Both the position numbers and the translations under genes were made by a program. Source: Ogataea parapolymorpha DL-1 (lineage: Eukaryota > Ascomycota > Pichiomycetes > Pichiales > Pichiaceae). From it: 64,000 nt of DNA. The stretch lies in NCBI RefSeq assembly GCF_000187245.1, contig NC_027864.1:992001-1056000 (forward strand). The letters run 5' to 3'. This document shows positions 1-10,804 of this stretch, one piece after another. How positions within the stretch are numbered: the stretch's first letter is position 1; every line of letters begins with the position of its first letter. The notes under the pieces were generated by a model. The model was not told where the DNA came from, searched no databases, and was given only the letters and a program-made list of their open reading frames with translations.

Positions 1-474
1 TAGTAGCCCGTCTCGCATGGCGCGCGAGACAGTTTATGAGATGTTGCCGCGTTGATCTGGCAACCTTTTCCCCTCCACTCGTCCACGCTGGACGGTGCAG
101 TGAATAGGCTGCGTTCGTATCGAAGTTCAAAAATTTTCACCATGCGGGTTTATATAGCGTTGCTTATGTCAGACTGCGGAAAAAATAAATACGAAATAAA
201 TAAATTAAAAGTCGTAATGGGCCGGCTGTACGACGCAGACCACGAGCCCAAGCGGGCGCCCAAAACGGCGTCAAAAATCGCAAAACCACACAAAGCGGCT
301 GCTGGCGCGCTCCGCCGGCGCGGCGCCATCCGCAGGAAGCACGGATCGCGGTCGCTGTATTTATTGCTGCAAAACCCGCAGTTTGTTGTTTCTGGAACCG
401 GCGCCGCGCACGCGCAGCACACGGCCCAGGTCCAACACCAGACACAGTTGCCGGCCGGCCCGAGCACAGCCGAC
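1..474. other. left-edge non-coding stretch
   Basis: I see no supportable gene here. Open frames on both strands are short, start at non-ATG codons or run into the 3' end of the EXO5 gene, and none resembles a known protein. Positions 10-30 form a perfect 7-bp stem (GTCTCGC/GCGAGAC) with a 7-nt loop, which may be chance or part of a neighbouring gene beyond the window. Positions 220-480 are GC-rich compared with other intergenic DNA in the window. EXO5 reads leftward into this stretch, so it should hold that gene's 3' UTR and poly(A) site. Confidence 0.4.
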
Positions 475-2238
475 TCACGATAGCGCGTGGAGATAGCCGC
501 ACCGCGGGGCAAACTCGCAGGTCTGGCACAGGCCCTTGTACGCGGGCCCGAGCGGTGCTCTTTTTGCGAGCCAGAGGTCCATGCCCGTTGCGATAGAGTG
601 ATCCGCAAACTGCCTATTGTACGGTCTGGCTGTGCTGGAAAATACCTCGCCCTGGTGCGAGTAGTCAACGGCCGTTTGGGCGATGTTGAACTGTCGCAGC
701 GTGCCGAGCAGCTGTGCGGTTCGCGCGGCTAGCAGTTCGAATGTGGGCACGCGCGTCCATTGTTCGAGTGCCAGCTGCGAAGGCACAGTTTGCTGCAGCG
801 TTTTCAGGCGCGGATCGGCCGTATTGCTGTGGAAAATTGGCTTCAAACAGCCCAAGGTGTAGTTTTCTGCGGATCTGTTGGCAGCCGACGCGTCGAACGG
901 CGCAAAACCGATGTCCTGGCCCTGTTGCAGCCGAAACAGGTCGGCAATTAAATAGTTGTTGTTCAGCAGCAAATATACCACCAGCGACGGGTCCAGTACC
1001 GTGGCCGGGTCGATGCCGCGTTTGCGTAGGTTTAATAGCAGCATCTGGTACGTTTCTGCCGGATCCTGTGCCAGCAGCTCCAGAAACCGCGCATACATGG
1101 CCACCTGGACGAAGTTGAGCTGCTGCGTGGCAGGTGGGGGCAGTTTTCTATAGGACCTGGTTTTCAGGTCGGCAACATGGAGCTCGAGCAGGTCCGACCA
1201 CGAGGCTGCCGTGGCAGCAACGCCGGCGACGAGCTGCGCAAGGTCCAGCGGGTTGTCCAGCTGCGTCTCGAGCTCGCGCTGGTACAGTGAAAATGCCGTT
1301 TCGTCGCCTGCCAAAGAGAGCAGATCGATCACTCCGCTAATGAGCACCAAATCCGGACAAACGTTGTCTTTTTCTCCAATTTCTGGTTCACCCCCCACGT
1401 AAAGCTGCTGCCGGCGCTGGTCGTAGTATGCGTGGACGAGAATCTCGCGTGCAGAGCCAAACGCCACCAATTGCGCGAGCCGCGACACGTTGCGCGACCA
1501 CTGGTGTGCGATCGACTTCTCAAAAGTTTCGTCGACAAAAAGCCCGTATAATTGTGCCAGCTCGTCGGGCAACGGCGTCGTCACAGGAATAGCCTCCTCC
1601 ACCGACGGCTTCAGCCGCACCGTCTGATCGACCCTTACAGTCTCGTTATTCACATGCACTTCAGTCACCGGATGTGTCTTCAGTTCAATCTGCTCGTGCT
1701 CCTGCGACCCACGCAGCATCTCCCGCGTCTGCGGCACCTCTGTCACCCCCATATACAGCTGGTACATTTTTTGTAGCTCGCAGTACGCTCCAGTAAGTAT
1801 TTTAGTCACTGATAGCCTGATCTGGCCCGGTTTGCCCGCACTGAGCGATTCCAGCTGCTGTAGCGGGGTTCCAGGTGCAAAATGGTCGCGCGGCAGGTAC
1901 TGCGCGTCGTACTTGCCCGCCAGTTTCGCCATAAGCTGGTCCTGCTTGCTGCTTGGCAGCACCGCCTTGGAGTCATAGACGACCGGCACCGGCTCGACGG
2001 TGTGGCCGTTGCCTAGAAACCAGTCTACGGCGTTCCACGTCTCCTGGCGCGGGCCGTTGTCCACGCCGCCGGCGTCCGGCTCGTCTTGTGCGCCCGGCAA
2101 AGACTCGCTCCCAGGCACAGGCTCAGGAATACGCAACACAAGCGTTCGTGTATTGACCGCTTTCGCAGCAGTTGACTGACGTCTGCCTGTCCAGCGAAAT
2201 ACACTTTTGCGCCCGGCGTTCCTCACTAAAAAGTACAT
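475..2238 (-). CDS. EXO5: Exonuclease V, mitochondrial (Exo5/Dem1)
   Basis: 587 residues, almost the length of S. cerevisiae Exo5. The family are iron-sulfur single-stranded-DNA exonucleases of the PD-(D/E)XK fold; the yeast member acts in mitochondrial DNA maintenance. Visible hallmarks: a lone cysteine at 153 in an ILTGAYCELQ context, followed far downstream by the C-terminal trio C571-x2-C574-x5-C580, which together are the four 4Fe-4S ligands; a nuclease core with GVIDLL and later the ADLKTR motif carrying the DxK catalytic pair. The N-terminus is rich in Arg/Lys/Ser and poor in acidic residues, as expected for mitochondrial import. The start is an ATG at 2238. It is tandem with JJJ1, whose stop lies 113 bp upstream. 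Confidence 0.92.
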   Translation of the reverse strand: MYFLVRNAGRKSVFRWTGRRQSTAAKAVNTRTLVLRIPEPVPGSESLPGAQDEPDAGGVDNGPRQETWNAVDWFLGNGHTVEPVPVVYDSKAVLPSSKQDQLMAKLAGKYDAQYLPRDHFAPGTPLQQLESLSAGKPGQIRLSVTKILTGAYCELQKMYQLYMGVTEVPQTREMLRGSQEHEQIELKTHPVTEVHVNNETVRVDQTVRLKPSVEEAIPVTTPLPDELAQLYGLFVDETFEKSIAHQWSRNVSRLAQLVAFGSAREILVHAYYDQRRQQLYVGGEPEIGEKDNVCPDLVLISGVIDLLSLAGDETAFSLYQRELETQLDNPLDLAQLVAGVAATAASWSDLLELHVADLKTRSYRKLPPPATQQLNFVQVAMYARFLELLAQDPAETYQMLLLNLRKRGIDPATVLDPSLVVYLLLNNNYLIADLFRLQQGQDIGFAPFDASAANRSAENYTLGCLKPIFHSNTADPRLKTLQQTVPSQLALEQWTRVPTFELLAARTAQLLGTLRQFNIAQTAVDYSHQGEVFSSTARPYNRQFADHSIATGMDLWLAKRAPLGPAYKGLCQTCEFAPRCGYLHALS

Positions 2239-2351
2239 TGCTCTATATTCCTGAGGTCTCCCTCATGCGTATTTATAATTTTCGGGCATGCGACGATGAA
2301 AAATATTACAGGTCGATCGTCTGTGTCAGAAACGTTTCGTCCAGACACTGC

Positions 2352-3944
2352 TCATCGTCTCTTCTTTTTCGGCGCCGAGGCGTGACCTGTGGCGTTGATG
2401 TGCTGGAACAACTTGTTGCGGCTTGGGAACGTTTCCTTGCACACGCTGCACTTCTCGCCAGACGGTGTTTCTGGCTGCGAAACAGGCTTTGAGGACTTGG
2501 TGCGCGTCTTCTTCTTCTTGCCTTTTTTGCGGGTCGACCAGTCGTCATCGCTCTCCTCGCCGTTCAGGATCCGCTCCAGCTCGACCAATCGCTCGTCCTC
2601 GTCCAGCACGTCGTCCACTTCCGGAGACACAGAACCTTGATGCGTAACGGCAGGTACAGGCCCCGTCTGCGAATCTGGAGACGGATCCTCTATGAGCTCG
2701 GGCTGAGACTCTGCAGGCTCAGCCGTAACTTCAAATTCTTCAAGCTCAGCCTCCGTAGGCCGAGACTCGGGCTCTTCAACCCCAAAATCCTCCACGGCGC
2801 TCTCGTACTCATCCTCGCTGCGCACATAGCTCTCCTCATCAATCCCCAATTCGATACCCTCTTTGCGCATCTGCCATTGAAGCCGTTTCAACAACTTGAT
2901 ATGCTTCTTACTCTTCTCGTGCTCCAAAAATTGCTTCTCATGTCTGAAACGCTTATCGCAGATAATACACTCATACAACTCCTCGTCCTCGCTTTCGTCC
3001 TGCTCTTCCATATACATCTTGTCCAGCTGCTGTTCAATCTCTGCAAGGTCGTCTGGGTCCAGCATCTGCCAGCTCTGCTCGCTGAATTCTATCTTGTCCC
3101 GCTGCCGCTGCTCTTTTTCTCTCTTCACCTGCTGCTTCACCTCGTCCTGCTGCCTTCTGATCCGCTCCTGCTCGTACTGGCGCTGCGCGGTCGCGTTCAC
3201 GCGTGGATCGCGTTTCTTTAGGAACGAGATCAACCGGCGCACGGCCTCGTTGTACTCTTTGCGCGCAGAGTCTCTGATTTTTTTATTCTCCTTCTCCATC
3301 AGCCGTCGAGTACGTCTATCCGGCGCGCTCGAGTACCGGTACTCATCCAGCCAATTGAAACTCTTCACGGACGCGAAATTGCCCCACACCTTGTAGAAAA
3401 TCCGCACGACTTCGCCGTAGTCAGAGCGAGACTTGCCAAACCTAGGGTAGAGCAGCTCCTTCGCGTCGCACGCATTGGCAAACGGCGTGTCGTCCTTGTA
3501 GCTCTCGAAACCGGGAAGCTTCTGTTTCTTGCCTGCAGAAACCTCCTCGCTCGCAATTCGATCTAAAATTACCCCAGCCACAGAATAAAACCCGCTGATC
3601 GAGTCGTCCATCTGGGTGTACAGATCTGGATTCAGATATTGAGTAATGTCGTCCACAGACAGGCCGGCGTAATAGACCTCGGCAGAATTATCGTCGTCAA
3701 GTTCCCTATCGCCGTCTTCCATCAAAATCTGAAACTTGTGGGAATCGTACCAAGCCCTTTCCTGGGGATCGCTAAGGGTATCGTATGCTACCTTGACCTC
3801 ATTGAACTTGCGACTTGCGCCCTCGACATCGTCTGGGTTCTTGTCCGGATGAAGCTGAAGCGCCTTCTTCCGGTAAGCCTTCTTGATTTCCAGATCAGAC
3901 GCCTCCACGTTCACCCCTAGCAGCTCATAGTAGTCGGTCTTCAT
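2352..3944 (-). CDS. JJJ1: J-domain co-chaperone of ribosome biogenesis (Jjj1)
   Basis: 530 residues. An N-terminal J-domain (about 1-70) carries the HPD tripeptide at 32-34 that stimulates Hsp70 ATPase. A central region is highly charged and probably helical, followed by a C2H2-type finger near 324-349, a long acidic tract, and a second C2H2 finger at about 499-521 before a basic tail. This J-domain plus two zinc fingers architecture is that of Jjj1, which works with Ssa Hsp70 and Rei1 to release the Arx1 export factor from pre-60S particles in the cytosol. The start ATG at 3944 is the first in frame and gives the canonical [10 protein letters not shown] beginning. It is divergent from RET2 across 137 bp. 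Confidence 0.93.
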   Translation of the reverse strand: MKTDYYELLGVNVEASDLEIKKAYRKKALQLHPDKNPDDVEGASRKFNEVKVAYDTLSDPQERAWYDSHKFQILMEDGDRELDDDNSAEVYYAGLSVDDITQYLNPDLYTQMDDSISGFYSVAGVILDRIASEEVSAGKKQKLPGFESYKDDTPFANACDAKELLYPRFGKSRSDYGEVVRIFYKVWGNFASVKSFNWLDEYRYSSAPDRRTRRLMEKENKKIRDSARKEYNEAVRRLISFLKKRDPRVNATAQRQYEQERIRRQQDEVKQQVKREKEQRQRDKIEFSEQSWQMLDPDDLAEIEQQLDKMYMEEQDESEDEELYECIICDKRFRHEKQFLEHEKSKKHIKLLKRLQWQMRKEGIELGIDEESYVRSEDEYESAVEDFGVEEPESRPTEAELEEFEVTAEPAESQPELIEDPSPDSQTGPVPAVTHQGSVSPEVDDVLDEDERLVELERILNGEESDDDWSTRKKGKKKKTRTKSSKPVSQPETPSGEKCSVCKETFPSRNKLFQHINATGHASAPKKKRR

Positions 3945-4081
3945 TTGACAAAGGCATTTTTCAATTTAAATTTAAATAATTTTTTGGCACCGTGGTGCAC
4001 AGGTGGGTTGGAAGCCCTGACTCTCTAGATCGTAAATTTGGACACATAGTCAAATTAAATTAACAAAAACAAATAGTCCTC

Positions 4082-5650
4082 ATGGTGGTCCTAGCAGCTT
4101 CGATCTGTACAAGAGGCGGAAAAGCCATTATATCCAGACAATTCAGAGATCTGTCGAAGGATAGAGTCACCTCGTTGCTGGCTGCTTTTCCGACGCTGCT
4201 GCCGGACACGACAAAAACCCAGCACACCACGGTCCAAGGTGAAAATGTCAGATACGTTTACCAGCCATTGGAGGAATTCTACGTGGTGTTGATCACCAAC
4301 AAGCACTCAAATATCCTGCAAGACATCGATACGTTGCATTTGTTCACACAAACAATTACGTCGATCCTCAGAACGGTCGACGAGAGAGAAATCTTCGACA
4401 ATTGTTTCGAGATCCTCAACGCGTTCGACGAGATCATCAACTTGGGCTACAAGGAGAACTTGTCACTGTCCCAGATCATCACGTTCCTGGAAATGGAGTC
4501 CCACGAAGAAAAGATACAGGAGATCATCGAGCGGAATAAGGAGCTGGAGGCCGCCGAGGAGAGAAAGAGAAAGGCCAAGGAAATACAGAGAAGAGAGATG
4601 ATGAAGAAAAACATGGAGTCGTACGAGTTCCAGCAGTCCCAGAACTTTGTCCAGCCGTCGTACCAGCCTCCATCACAGCCCGAACACCAATTCACACAGC
4701 CATCGTACACGGCGCCGGAGAAACAGTTTAGCAAGGCTCCTCCAAGAAAGGGCGGCTTGCAGCTGGGCAAGAAGACGACGAGTCTGGGTGGTGAGGCTCA
4801 GCCTCTTCTCATTTCGACTCCTACTCCGCAGCAGTCTACCCAATCGACACCAGCCTACGAGCCTCCTGCCAAGGAGCGGATCCCAAACAATGGCATTCTG
4901 ATTCTTGTCAACGAGAAGTTCACTGGCCAGATCACGAGAGAGGGCTCCATCTCGACTGCGGAGGTGCAAGGAGACTTGCAACTTAGAATAAACGATCCGT
5001 CGCTAGCATACGCACTTGTGAATCTCAAACTTGGTTCTACGCAAGAGCGCAACACTCAATATAAAACCCATCCGAAGGTGGACAAAAACCTGTTCAATTC
5101 TGAATCTGTCATTGGCATGAAGGACCAGTCAAAGCCGTTTGCCTCGAACGACCAGCCATTGGGTGTGCTCAGATGGAGGTCTGTGTCGAAGACGTCCGAG
5201 TCTGGCGAGTCCAATACTTTGTTGCCATTGGTGTTGACCACCTGGGTGAGCAACAACGAGGATGGGACTGTGAGCCTCACGTTTGAGTACGAGGCGCACC
5301 CAGAAAAGAAGCTTGACGAGGCCAGTTTGTTGATACCGACTGGCGATGCCACCATTGAGTCGAGCGACCACAATAACGTGGCGTTGCAGTACATTGAGGA
5401 AGGTCTGCTGGTGAAACTGTCGGACTTAGTGGAACATCCGTCGGGCTCGTTTGAAATTCTGTGTCGCGGAATCGATGACGAAGAAGCCTTATTCCCGATG
5501 GAGGTCGTTTTTTCTGTTTCCCAGCAGGTGGAAGCCGGCGAGCAGGTTGGCGACGTTACTGTTGTTTCTGTGGTGAATGCCGAATCGAAGGAAGATCTGC
5601 CGTTCGATGTGCACTACAATGCTTCGAATGAAGGCTACTACATAATTTAG
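4082..5650 (+). CDS. RET2: Coatomer delta subunit (Ret2)
   Basis: 522 residues, close to S. cerevisiae Ret2 (546). Delta-COP is part of the COPI coat for Golgi-to-ER retrograde vesicles. The N-terminal longin-type adaptin-small-chain fold begins MVVLAASICTRGGK and continues through the conserved LSKDRVTSLL and MESHEEKIQEIIERNKE stretches. A low-complexity Q/P/T-rich linker follows (about 180-275), then the C-terminal mu-homology domain starting at NNGILILVNE and ending in a hydrophobic YYII tail. There is no sign of an intron. Identification rests on end-to-end family similarity. Confidence 0.95.
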   Translation: MVVLAASICTRGGKAIISRQFRDLSKDRVTSLLAAFPTLLPDTTKTQHTTVQGENVRYVYQPLEEFYVVLITNKHSNILQDIDTLHLFTQTITSILRTVDEREIFDNCFEILNAFDEIINLGYKENLSLSQIITFLEMESHEEKIQEIIERNKELEAAEERKRKAKEIQRREMMKKNMESYEFQQSQNFVQPSYQPPSQPEHQFTQPSYTAPEKQFSKAPPRKGGLQLGKKTTSLGGEAQPLLISTPTPQQSTQSTPAYEPPAKERIPNNGILILVNEKFTGQITREGSISTAEVQGDLQLRINDPSLAYALVNLKLGSTQERNTQYKTHPKVDKNLFNSESVIGMKDQSKPFASNDQPLGVLRWRSVSKTSESGESNTLLPLVLTTWVSNNEDGTVSLTFEYEAHPEKKLDEASLLIPTGDATIESSDHNNVALQYIEEGLLVKLSDLVEHPSGSFEILCRGIDDEEALFPMEVVFSVSQQVEAGEQVGDVTVVSVVNAESKEDLPFDVHYNASNEGYYII

Positions 5651-5825
5651 AAAATGCGATGAAAGGCATGGACAGTAATATTATATCTTTGAATATTTCG
5701 TTCGATTCCGGGATCGGACACCGGGCGAATTTGGAATATCCCCGGGTCGAGAAATTAAATTAAATATAATTTGAGTGCTTCTTACAGGCTGTAACAAGAG
5801 TAATTGTTGTTGCCAAAAGAAAAAC

Positions 5826-7283
5826 ATGCTAAGTGCGAGATTGAGTGCTAAGAGAATCGGATCAAGAGCTTTTTCGGCCACCACCAGAGCCATGAGAACG
5901 GAGAAGGATGCCTTTGGAGACATCGAGGTCGCCGACAACAAGTACTGGGGAGCCCAGACCCAGAGATCGTTGCAGAACTTCAAGATTGGCGGGGCCAGAG
6001 AGAGAATGCCGGAGCCGATCGTGCACGCCTTTGGTGTCTTGAAGAAGGCCGCTGCCACTGTCAATGCGGAACTCGGTATTCTGGACCCGAAGCTCGCTGA
6101 TGCCATCAAGCAGGCGGCAACCGAGGTCGCTGAAGGGAAACTCGTTGACCACTTCCCATTGGTGGTTTTCCAGACCGGTTCAGGAACTCAATCCAACATG
6201 AATGCCAACGAGGTGATCAGCAACAGGGCTATTGAGATTTTGGACGGAACTTTGGGCTCCAAGAAACCTGTGCATCCTAACGATCACGTCAATATGTCGC
6301 AGTCTTCCAACGACACCTTCCCAACTGTGATGCACATTGCTGCCGTCACAGAGATCACCAACCACCTGCTGCCAGAATTGAGAGCTCTGAGAGACTCTCT
6401 TGACAAGAAGGCCAAGGAGTTTGCCGATATCATCAAAATCGGCAGAACTCACTTGCAGGACGCCACTCCGCTGACTCTCGGACAGGAATTCAGTGGCTAT
6501 GTTCAGCAATTGACCAACGGCATCGCCAGAGTCGAGCACAGCCTCGAGAGTCTTAGATACTTGGCCCAAGGTGGTACTGCTGTTGGTACTGGTTTAAACA
6601 CGAAAAAAGGTTTTGCCGAGAAGGTTGCAAGCGAGGTTTCGAAGCTGACCGGTTTACAGTTCTACACTGCTCCTAACAAGTTTGAGGCTCTTGCTGCGCA
6701 CGATGCCGTTGTGGAGGCCTCTGGCGCCTTGAACACGGTGGCTGTCTCGCTGTTCAAGATCGCTAATGACATCAGATACCTTGGATCCGGACCTAGATGC
6801 GGCTACGGCGAGCTTTCTTTGCCTGAGAACGAGCCAGGCTCGTCCATCATGCCTGGAAAGGTCAATCCTACTCAGAACGAGGCCATGACCATGGTCTGCA
6901 CCCAGGTGTTTGGTAACCACTCGTGTATCACGTTTGCCGGCGCCTCTGGCCAGTTTGAGTTGAACGTGTTCAAGCCAGTCATGATCTCGAACCTGTTGTC
7001 GTCGGTCAGACTTCTTGGCGACGCCTGCTACTCCTTCAGAGTGCACTGTGTTGACGGCATTGTGGCCAACAGAGACAAGATCGAGAAGACTCTGCACGAG
7101 TCGTTGATGCTTGTCACTGCTTTGAACCCAAAGATCGGCTACGATAATGCCTCCAAGACGGCCAAGAACGCACACAAGAAGGGCCTCACTTTGAAGGAGA
7201 GCGCCCTGGAGCTCGGCATGTTGAGCGAAGAGGAGTTTGACGAGTGGGTCAGACCAGAGAAGATGATTGGGCCAAAGGACTGA
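5826..7283 (+). CDS. FUM1: Fumarate hydratase, class II (Fum1)
   Basis: 485 residues from the ATG at 5826. It interconverts fumarate and L-malate in the TCA cycle; the yeast enzyme is dually targeted to mitochondria and cytosol. The class II signature [10 protein letters not shown] sits at residues 338-347, with further family blocks [23 protein letters not shown] and [10 protein letters not shown]. The first 22 residues ([20 protein letters not shown]) are a typical mitochondrial presequence, rich in Arg/Ser/Ala with no acidic residue. A second in-frame ATG at 5892 lies exactly where the mature cytosolic form would begin (MRTEKDAFG). Codon use is strongly biased, as in a highly expressed gene. 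The stretch before 5826 stays open but has no ATG. Confidence 0.97.
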   Translation: MLSARLSAKRIGSRAFSATTRAMRTEKDAFGDIEVADNKYWGAQTQRSLQNFKIGGARERMPEPIVHAFGVLKKAAATVNAELGILDPKLADAIKQAATEVAEGKLVDHFPLVVFQTGSGTQSNMNANEVISNRAIEILDGTLGSKKPVHPNDHVNMSQSSNDTFPTVMHIAAVTEITNHLLPELRALRDSLDKKAKEFADIIKIGRTHLQDATPLTLGQEFSGYVQQLTNGIARVEHSLESLRYLAQGGTAVGTGLNTKKGFAEKVASEVSKLTGLQFYTAPNKFEALAAHDAVVEASGALNTVAVSLFKIANDIRYLGSGPRCGYGELSLPENEPGSSIMPGKVNPTQNEAMTMVCTQVFGNHSCITFAGASGQFELNVFKPVMISNLLSSVRLLGDACYSFRVHCVDGIVANRDKIEKTLHESLMLVTALNPKIGYDNASKTAKNAHKKGLTLKESALELGMLSEEEFDEWVRPEKMIGPKD

Positions 7284-7364
7284 AGGTTCCCGCAGTCGGT
7301 ATTTAGCTATATATTCTTGATATTTATCAGCTACCAAAAATTCATTCGTCGATCGACCCTGGAC

Positions 7365-7373
7365 AGTGGCAAA
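7365..7373 (+). promoter_or_regulatory. PACE-like element AGTGGCAAA upstream of PIM1
   Basis: The 9-mer differs at one base from the proteasome-associated control element GGTGGCAAA bound by Rpn4. It lies 32 nt before the PIM1 ATG, in the gene's orientation. The same 9-mer occurs upstream of RPN9 and MUB1 in this window. It may fall inside the transcribed leader, so function is inference. Confidence 0.35.
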
Positions 7374-7404
7374 AGAAAAAGTATCGCTCCTGAATAATTC
7401 ATCC

Positions 7405-10400
7405 ATGTTTTCTTGCTCAAGACGAGTTTTCAGAGGCCGTCTTGTGCGCAGCGCGTGTACCCGGCTTGCGAGCACGGTCCACAACCAGTATGCTAAACCA
7501 TTGCTAGGCAAAGAGGCTGCACTCTGGGTCAATGCGGACGGAATAGACTTTGTACCTCCTTCTGTGAGCTCGCCTTCTGTGGCTGGCGAGTTGCTTGACC
7601 TAAAGTCGAAAAAGAACGAGCCCGATCCAAAGGACGAGTCCAAAAGGAAAGACAAGGACAAAAAGGAGGACGAAAAGGACAAGCCAGACAACAAGACGCC
7701 GAGACCTTCGAAACCACGGACCCTTGCCCCCTCTGCGGGATCCGGCGTTGCTGCTGGCGCCAATGGCGCGAGTGGGTCAGCAGGAGCTCCAGGCAACTCT
7801 GGTTCGGGCGATGATCCTGCAGACGAGGAGTCGTCGGTCAACAGTCCCGCCACAGTCGAACTGCCAGAGATCTATCCACCTATTATTGGTCTGCCTATTT
7901 CCAGAAGACCTCTGTTCCCCGGTTTCTACAGATCCGTGATCATTACCGACGTGAACGTTATCAAGGCCGTCAAGGAGGCCACGTCCACACAGTATCCATT
8001 CATTGGCTGTTTCCTGTTCAAAGACGAGAACATGGAGGGAGACGTCATTAATTCGAAAGACGAGGTTTACAGCACCGGTGTGCTGGCACAAATCACGTCC
8101 AACGTGTATACCAGAGATACAGAGACCGGCGTGGAGACTTTAACGACCGTGCTGTTCCCTCACAAGCGGATCAAGATCGACGAGTTGTTCGTTCCTAATG
8201 TTTCGAAGAGCAAACACAGTTTTGTCAAGGTGTCCACCACAGAGGTCGACGAGTCGGCAGATAAGCAGATAATCGAGGGAATAACCGGCGAGAAGGAGGG
8301 TGACGAGCCAAAGTCTCCGTCGGAAGTCATCAAGTCCAGCGACGAGGAGGTTGTCATTGACGAGGACGACGAGTACAACCCTACTGCGTTCCTCAAAAAA
8401 TACCCAATCAGTTTGGTCAATGTTTCCAATGTCGAGGACGAGCCGTATCCAGACAGAGACCCAAGAGTGAACTCGTTGACTGCCATTACCCTTGAGACGC
8501 TGAGAGAGATTACCAAGCTCAACAAACCGTTCAGCGACCAATTGCTTTACTTTATCAGCTCATTGAAGGGCGACGTGTATCACCATCCTGAGAGACTGGC
8601 AGATTATGCTGCCGCCGTTGCTGCTGCCACTCCACAAGAGCTGCAGGACGTGATGGACTGCACCAACATCCCCGACAGACTGGATAAAGCTTTGAATTTG
8701 CTACGAAAGGAACTGATGAACAAAGAACTGCAGAAACAGATCGAGCGGGACCTCGAGGAGAGGATGGCCAAGAGACACCGCGAATTTAATCTTCAGGAAC
8801 AGCTCAAGTGGATCAAGAAAGAGCTGGGAATTGACGACGGCAGAGACAAGCTGATTGCCAAGTACAACGAACGTGCGTCCAAGCTAAAGTTCCCTGAAGA
8901 GGTGCAGAAGGTTTTCCAGGAGGAAATCAACAAGCTTCAGACTTTGGAGCCGCTGATGGCCGAGTACGCTGTGACCAGAAACTACCTGGACTGGCTGACG
9001 CAGTTGCCATGGGGGCTGCAATCGAAAGACAGATACGATCTCAAGATTGCCAAACAAATTCTGGACGAGGACCATTACGGTCTCAAAGAGGTCAAGGACC
9101 GGATTTTGGAGTTTATTGCTGTTGGCAAGCTTCTCAACAAGATCAACGGTAAGATTATTTGTTTTGTTGGTCCACCAGGTGTTGGTAAGACGTCCATTGG
9201 TAAGTCCATTGCCAGAGCACTGAACAGAAAATTCTACAGATTCTCTGTCGGCGGGTTGACCGACGTGGCTGAGATCAAGGGTCACAGAAGAACCTATGTT
9301 GGTGCCATTCCTGGTCGTATGGTGCAGGCTCTGAAAAACACAGAAACTGAGAATCCGCTTGTTTTGATCGATGAGATCGACAAGATCTCGCACACCCACC
9401 ACGGCAGCGGTGGCGACCCTTCTGCCGCACTGCTGGAGCTGCTTGATCCTGAACAGAATGGAACGTTCATGGACTACTACATGGACGTTCCTATCAACCT
9501 CTCGCGCGTGCTGTTTGTGTGCACAGCTAACACTCTCAGCACGATTCCTGCCCCATTGCTGGATCGTATGGAAGTGATAGAGATTGCCGGTTATGTTGAG
9601 GACGAGAAGATCAAGATTGCCGAAAATTACCTCGCTCCGTCTGCAAAGGACACGTCGGGCCTGACTGACGTGGACATCTCTTTAAGAGAGGACACTTTGC
9701 AGCAGCTGATCAGAGGCTACTGTCGTGAAAGCGGAGTGAGAAACCTCAAGAAACAGATTGAGAAGATATTCAGAAAAGCCGCATTGAAGGTGGTGAAAGA
9801 CGTTGATGGCGTTGACTTCGACAAGAACGAGAAGGTTGAGCAAAATGAGCAAGCCAAGGAGACTGCAAAAACCACAGAGTCTGAGAATTCTACGTCAGAG
9901 GCCTCTGAGACATCAAGCTCTGAGAAAAACGAAGACAAAGACGAGGTCAAAGAAGAGGCCAAGGAAGAGGCCAAGGAAGAGGAAGACGCTCCGAAGGTGG
10001 TTGTTCCGGAAGGATACAAGATCGAGGTGACGCCAGACAACCTCAAAGACTACGTGGGGTCCCCTGTTTACACTGCAGACCGACTATACGAGAAAACACC
10101 ACCGGGTGTGGTTATGGGTCTTGCATGGACCCAGACGGGAGGGTCAGCTCTGTACATTGAATCGATCATTGAGCACGCCATCAACAAGGACTCGACGCCT
10201 AAGCTAGAGCGCACGGGCCAACTTGGAGACGTGATGAAGGAGTCTGTGCGGATCGCGTACTCGTTCTCCAAGATGTATCTTGCCAAGAAGTTCACAGAGA
10301 ACCGGTTCTTCGATCGTGCCCAGATCCACCTGCATTGTCCTGAGGGGGCCACGCCAAAGGATGGACCATCCGCCGGTGTTGCCATCACGTCGTCGTTCCT

Positions 10401-10731
10401 TTCTCTTGCTCTGAACAAGCCTTTAAGACCCGACATTGCCATGACTGGAGAACTCACATTGACAGGACGCGTGCTGCGTATCGGTGGCCTCAAGGAGAAG
10501 ACGCTTGCTGCGAGAAGGTCCGGCGTCAACACGGTCATTTTCCCTAAGGACAACCTTGCGGACTGGAACGAGTTGCAGGACAACGTCAAGGAGGGCATCA
10601 CGCCCGTGCCTGTTGAGTGGTATGACGAGGTGTTTGCGACGCTGTTTGGCGATGTGACTTCTGACGAGGGCAACGCAGTCTGGAAGAAGGAGTTTGAGCT
10701 GATCGACCAAGCCGAGAAGGACAAGAAATGA
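7405..10731 (+). CDS. PIM1: Mitochondrial Lon protease (Pim1)
   Basis: 1108 residues from the ATG at 7405; the frame is open further upstream but without an ATG. This is the ATP-dependent matrix protease that degrades misfolded proteins and maintains mtDNA. Order of parts: Arg-rich presequence (first ~25 residues), a charged low-complexity linker, the LON substrate-binding domain starting near PIIGLPISRRPLFPGF, an AAA+ module with Walker A GPPGVGKTS at 589-597 and Walker B VLIDEIDK, then the Ser-Lys peptidase with catalytic Ser989 (PKDGPSAG) and Lys1032 (GGLKEK). An acidic insert between the AAA+ and protease parts is built partly from tandem 12-bp units (near 9950-9985); the S. cerevisiae enzyme has an insert in the same place. 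Confidence 0.97.
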   Translation: MFSCSRRVFRGRLVRSACTRLASTVHNQYAKPLLGKEAALWVNADGIDFVPPSVSSPSVAGELLDLKSKKNEPDPKDESKRKDKDKKEDEKDKPDNKTPRPSKPRTLAPSAGSGVAAGANGASGSAGAPGNSGSGDDPADEESSVNSPATVELPEIYPPIIGLPISRRPLFPGFYRSVIITDVNVIKAVKEATSTQYPFIGCFLFKDENMEGDVINSKDEVYSTGVLAQITSNVYTRDTETGVETLTTVLFPHKRIKIDELFVPNVSKSKHSFVKVSTTEVDESADKQIIEGITGEKEGDEPKSPSEVIKSSDEEVVIDEDDEYNPTAFLKKYPISLVNVSNVEDEPYPDRDPRVNSLTAITLETLREITKLNKPFSDQLLYFISSLKGDVYHHPERLADYAAAVAAATPQELQDVMDCTNIPDRLDKALNLLRKELMNKELQKQIERDLEERMAKRHREFNLQEQLKWIKKELGIDDGRDKLIAKYNERASKLKFPEEVQKVFQEEINKLQTLEPLMAEYAVTRNYLDWLTQLPWGLQSKDRYDLKIAKQILDEDHYGLKEVKDRILEFIAVGKLLNKINGKIICFVGPPGVGKTSIGKSIARALNRKFYRFSVGGLTDVAEIKGHRRTYVGAIPGRMVQALKNTETENPLVLIDEIDKISHTHHGSGGDPSAALLELLDPEQNGTFMDYYMDVPINLSRVLFVCTANTLSTIPAPLLDRMEVIEIAGYVEDEKIKIAENYLAPSAKDTSGLTDVDISLREDTLQQLIRGYCRESGVRNLKKQIEKIFRKAALKVVKDVDGVDFDKNEKVEQNEQAKETAKTTESENSTSEASETSSSEKNEDKDEVKEEAKEEAKEEEDAPKVVVPEGYKIEVTPDNLKDYVGSPVYTADRLYEKTPPGVVMGLAWTQTGGSALYIESIIEHAINKDSTPKLERTGQLGDVMKESVRIAYSFSKMYLAKKFTENRFFDRAQIHLHCPEGATPKDGPSAGVAITSSFLSLALNKPLRPDIAMTGELTLTGRVLRIGGLKEKTLAARRSGVNTVIFPKDNLADWNELQDNVKEGITPVPVEWYDEVFATLFGDVTSDEGNAVWKKEFELIDQAEKDKK

Positions 10732-10804
10732 TGTTAGAAATGCTGCATAGTGTTCATGTATATACGGCTGTGTTAAAAAAAAAATAATTCAATTTTATTA
10801 TTTT

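Noticed and set aside
1..70. Possible tRNA-Met on the minus strand (CTCATAA anticodon-loop-like sequence)
   Set aside because: The five bases on either side cannot form an anticodon stem and no T-arm box follows.
52..483. 143-codon open frame at the left edge
   Set aside because: It begins at TTG, is GC-driven, overlaps the EXO5 3' end and matches no family.
6654..7853. 399-codon minus-strand frame under FUM1 and PIM1
   Set aside because: It is antisense to two well-supported conserved genes; strong codon bias in those genes leaves the opposite frame open.
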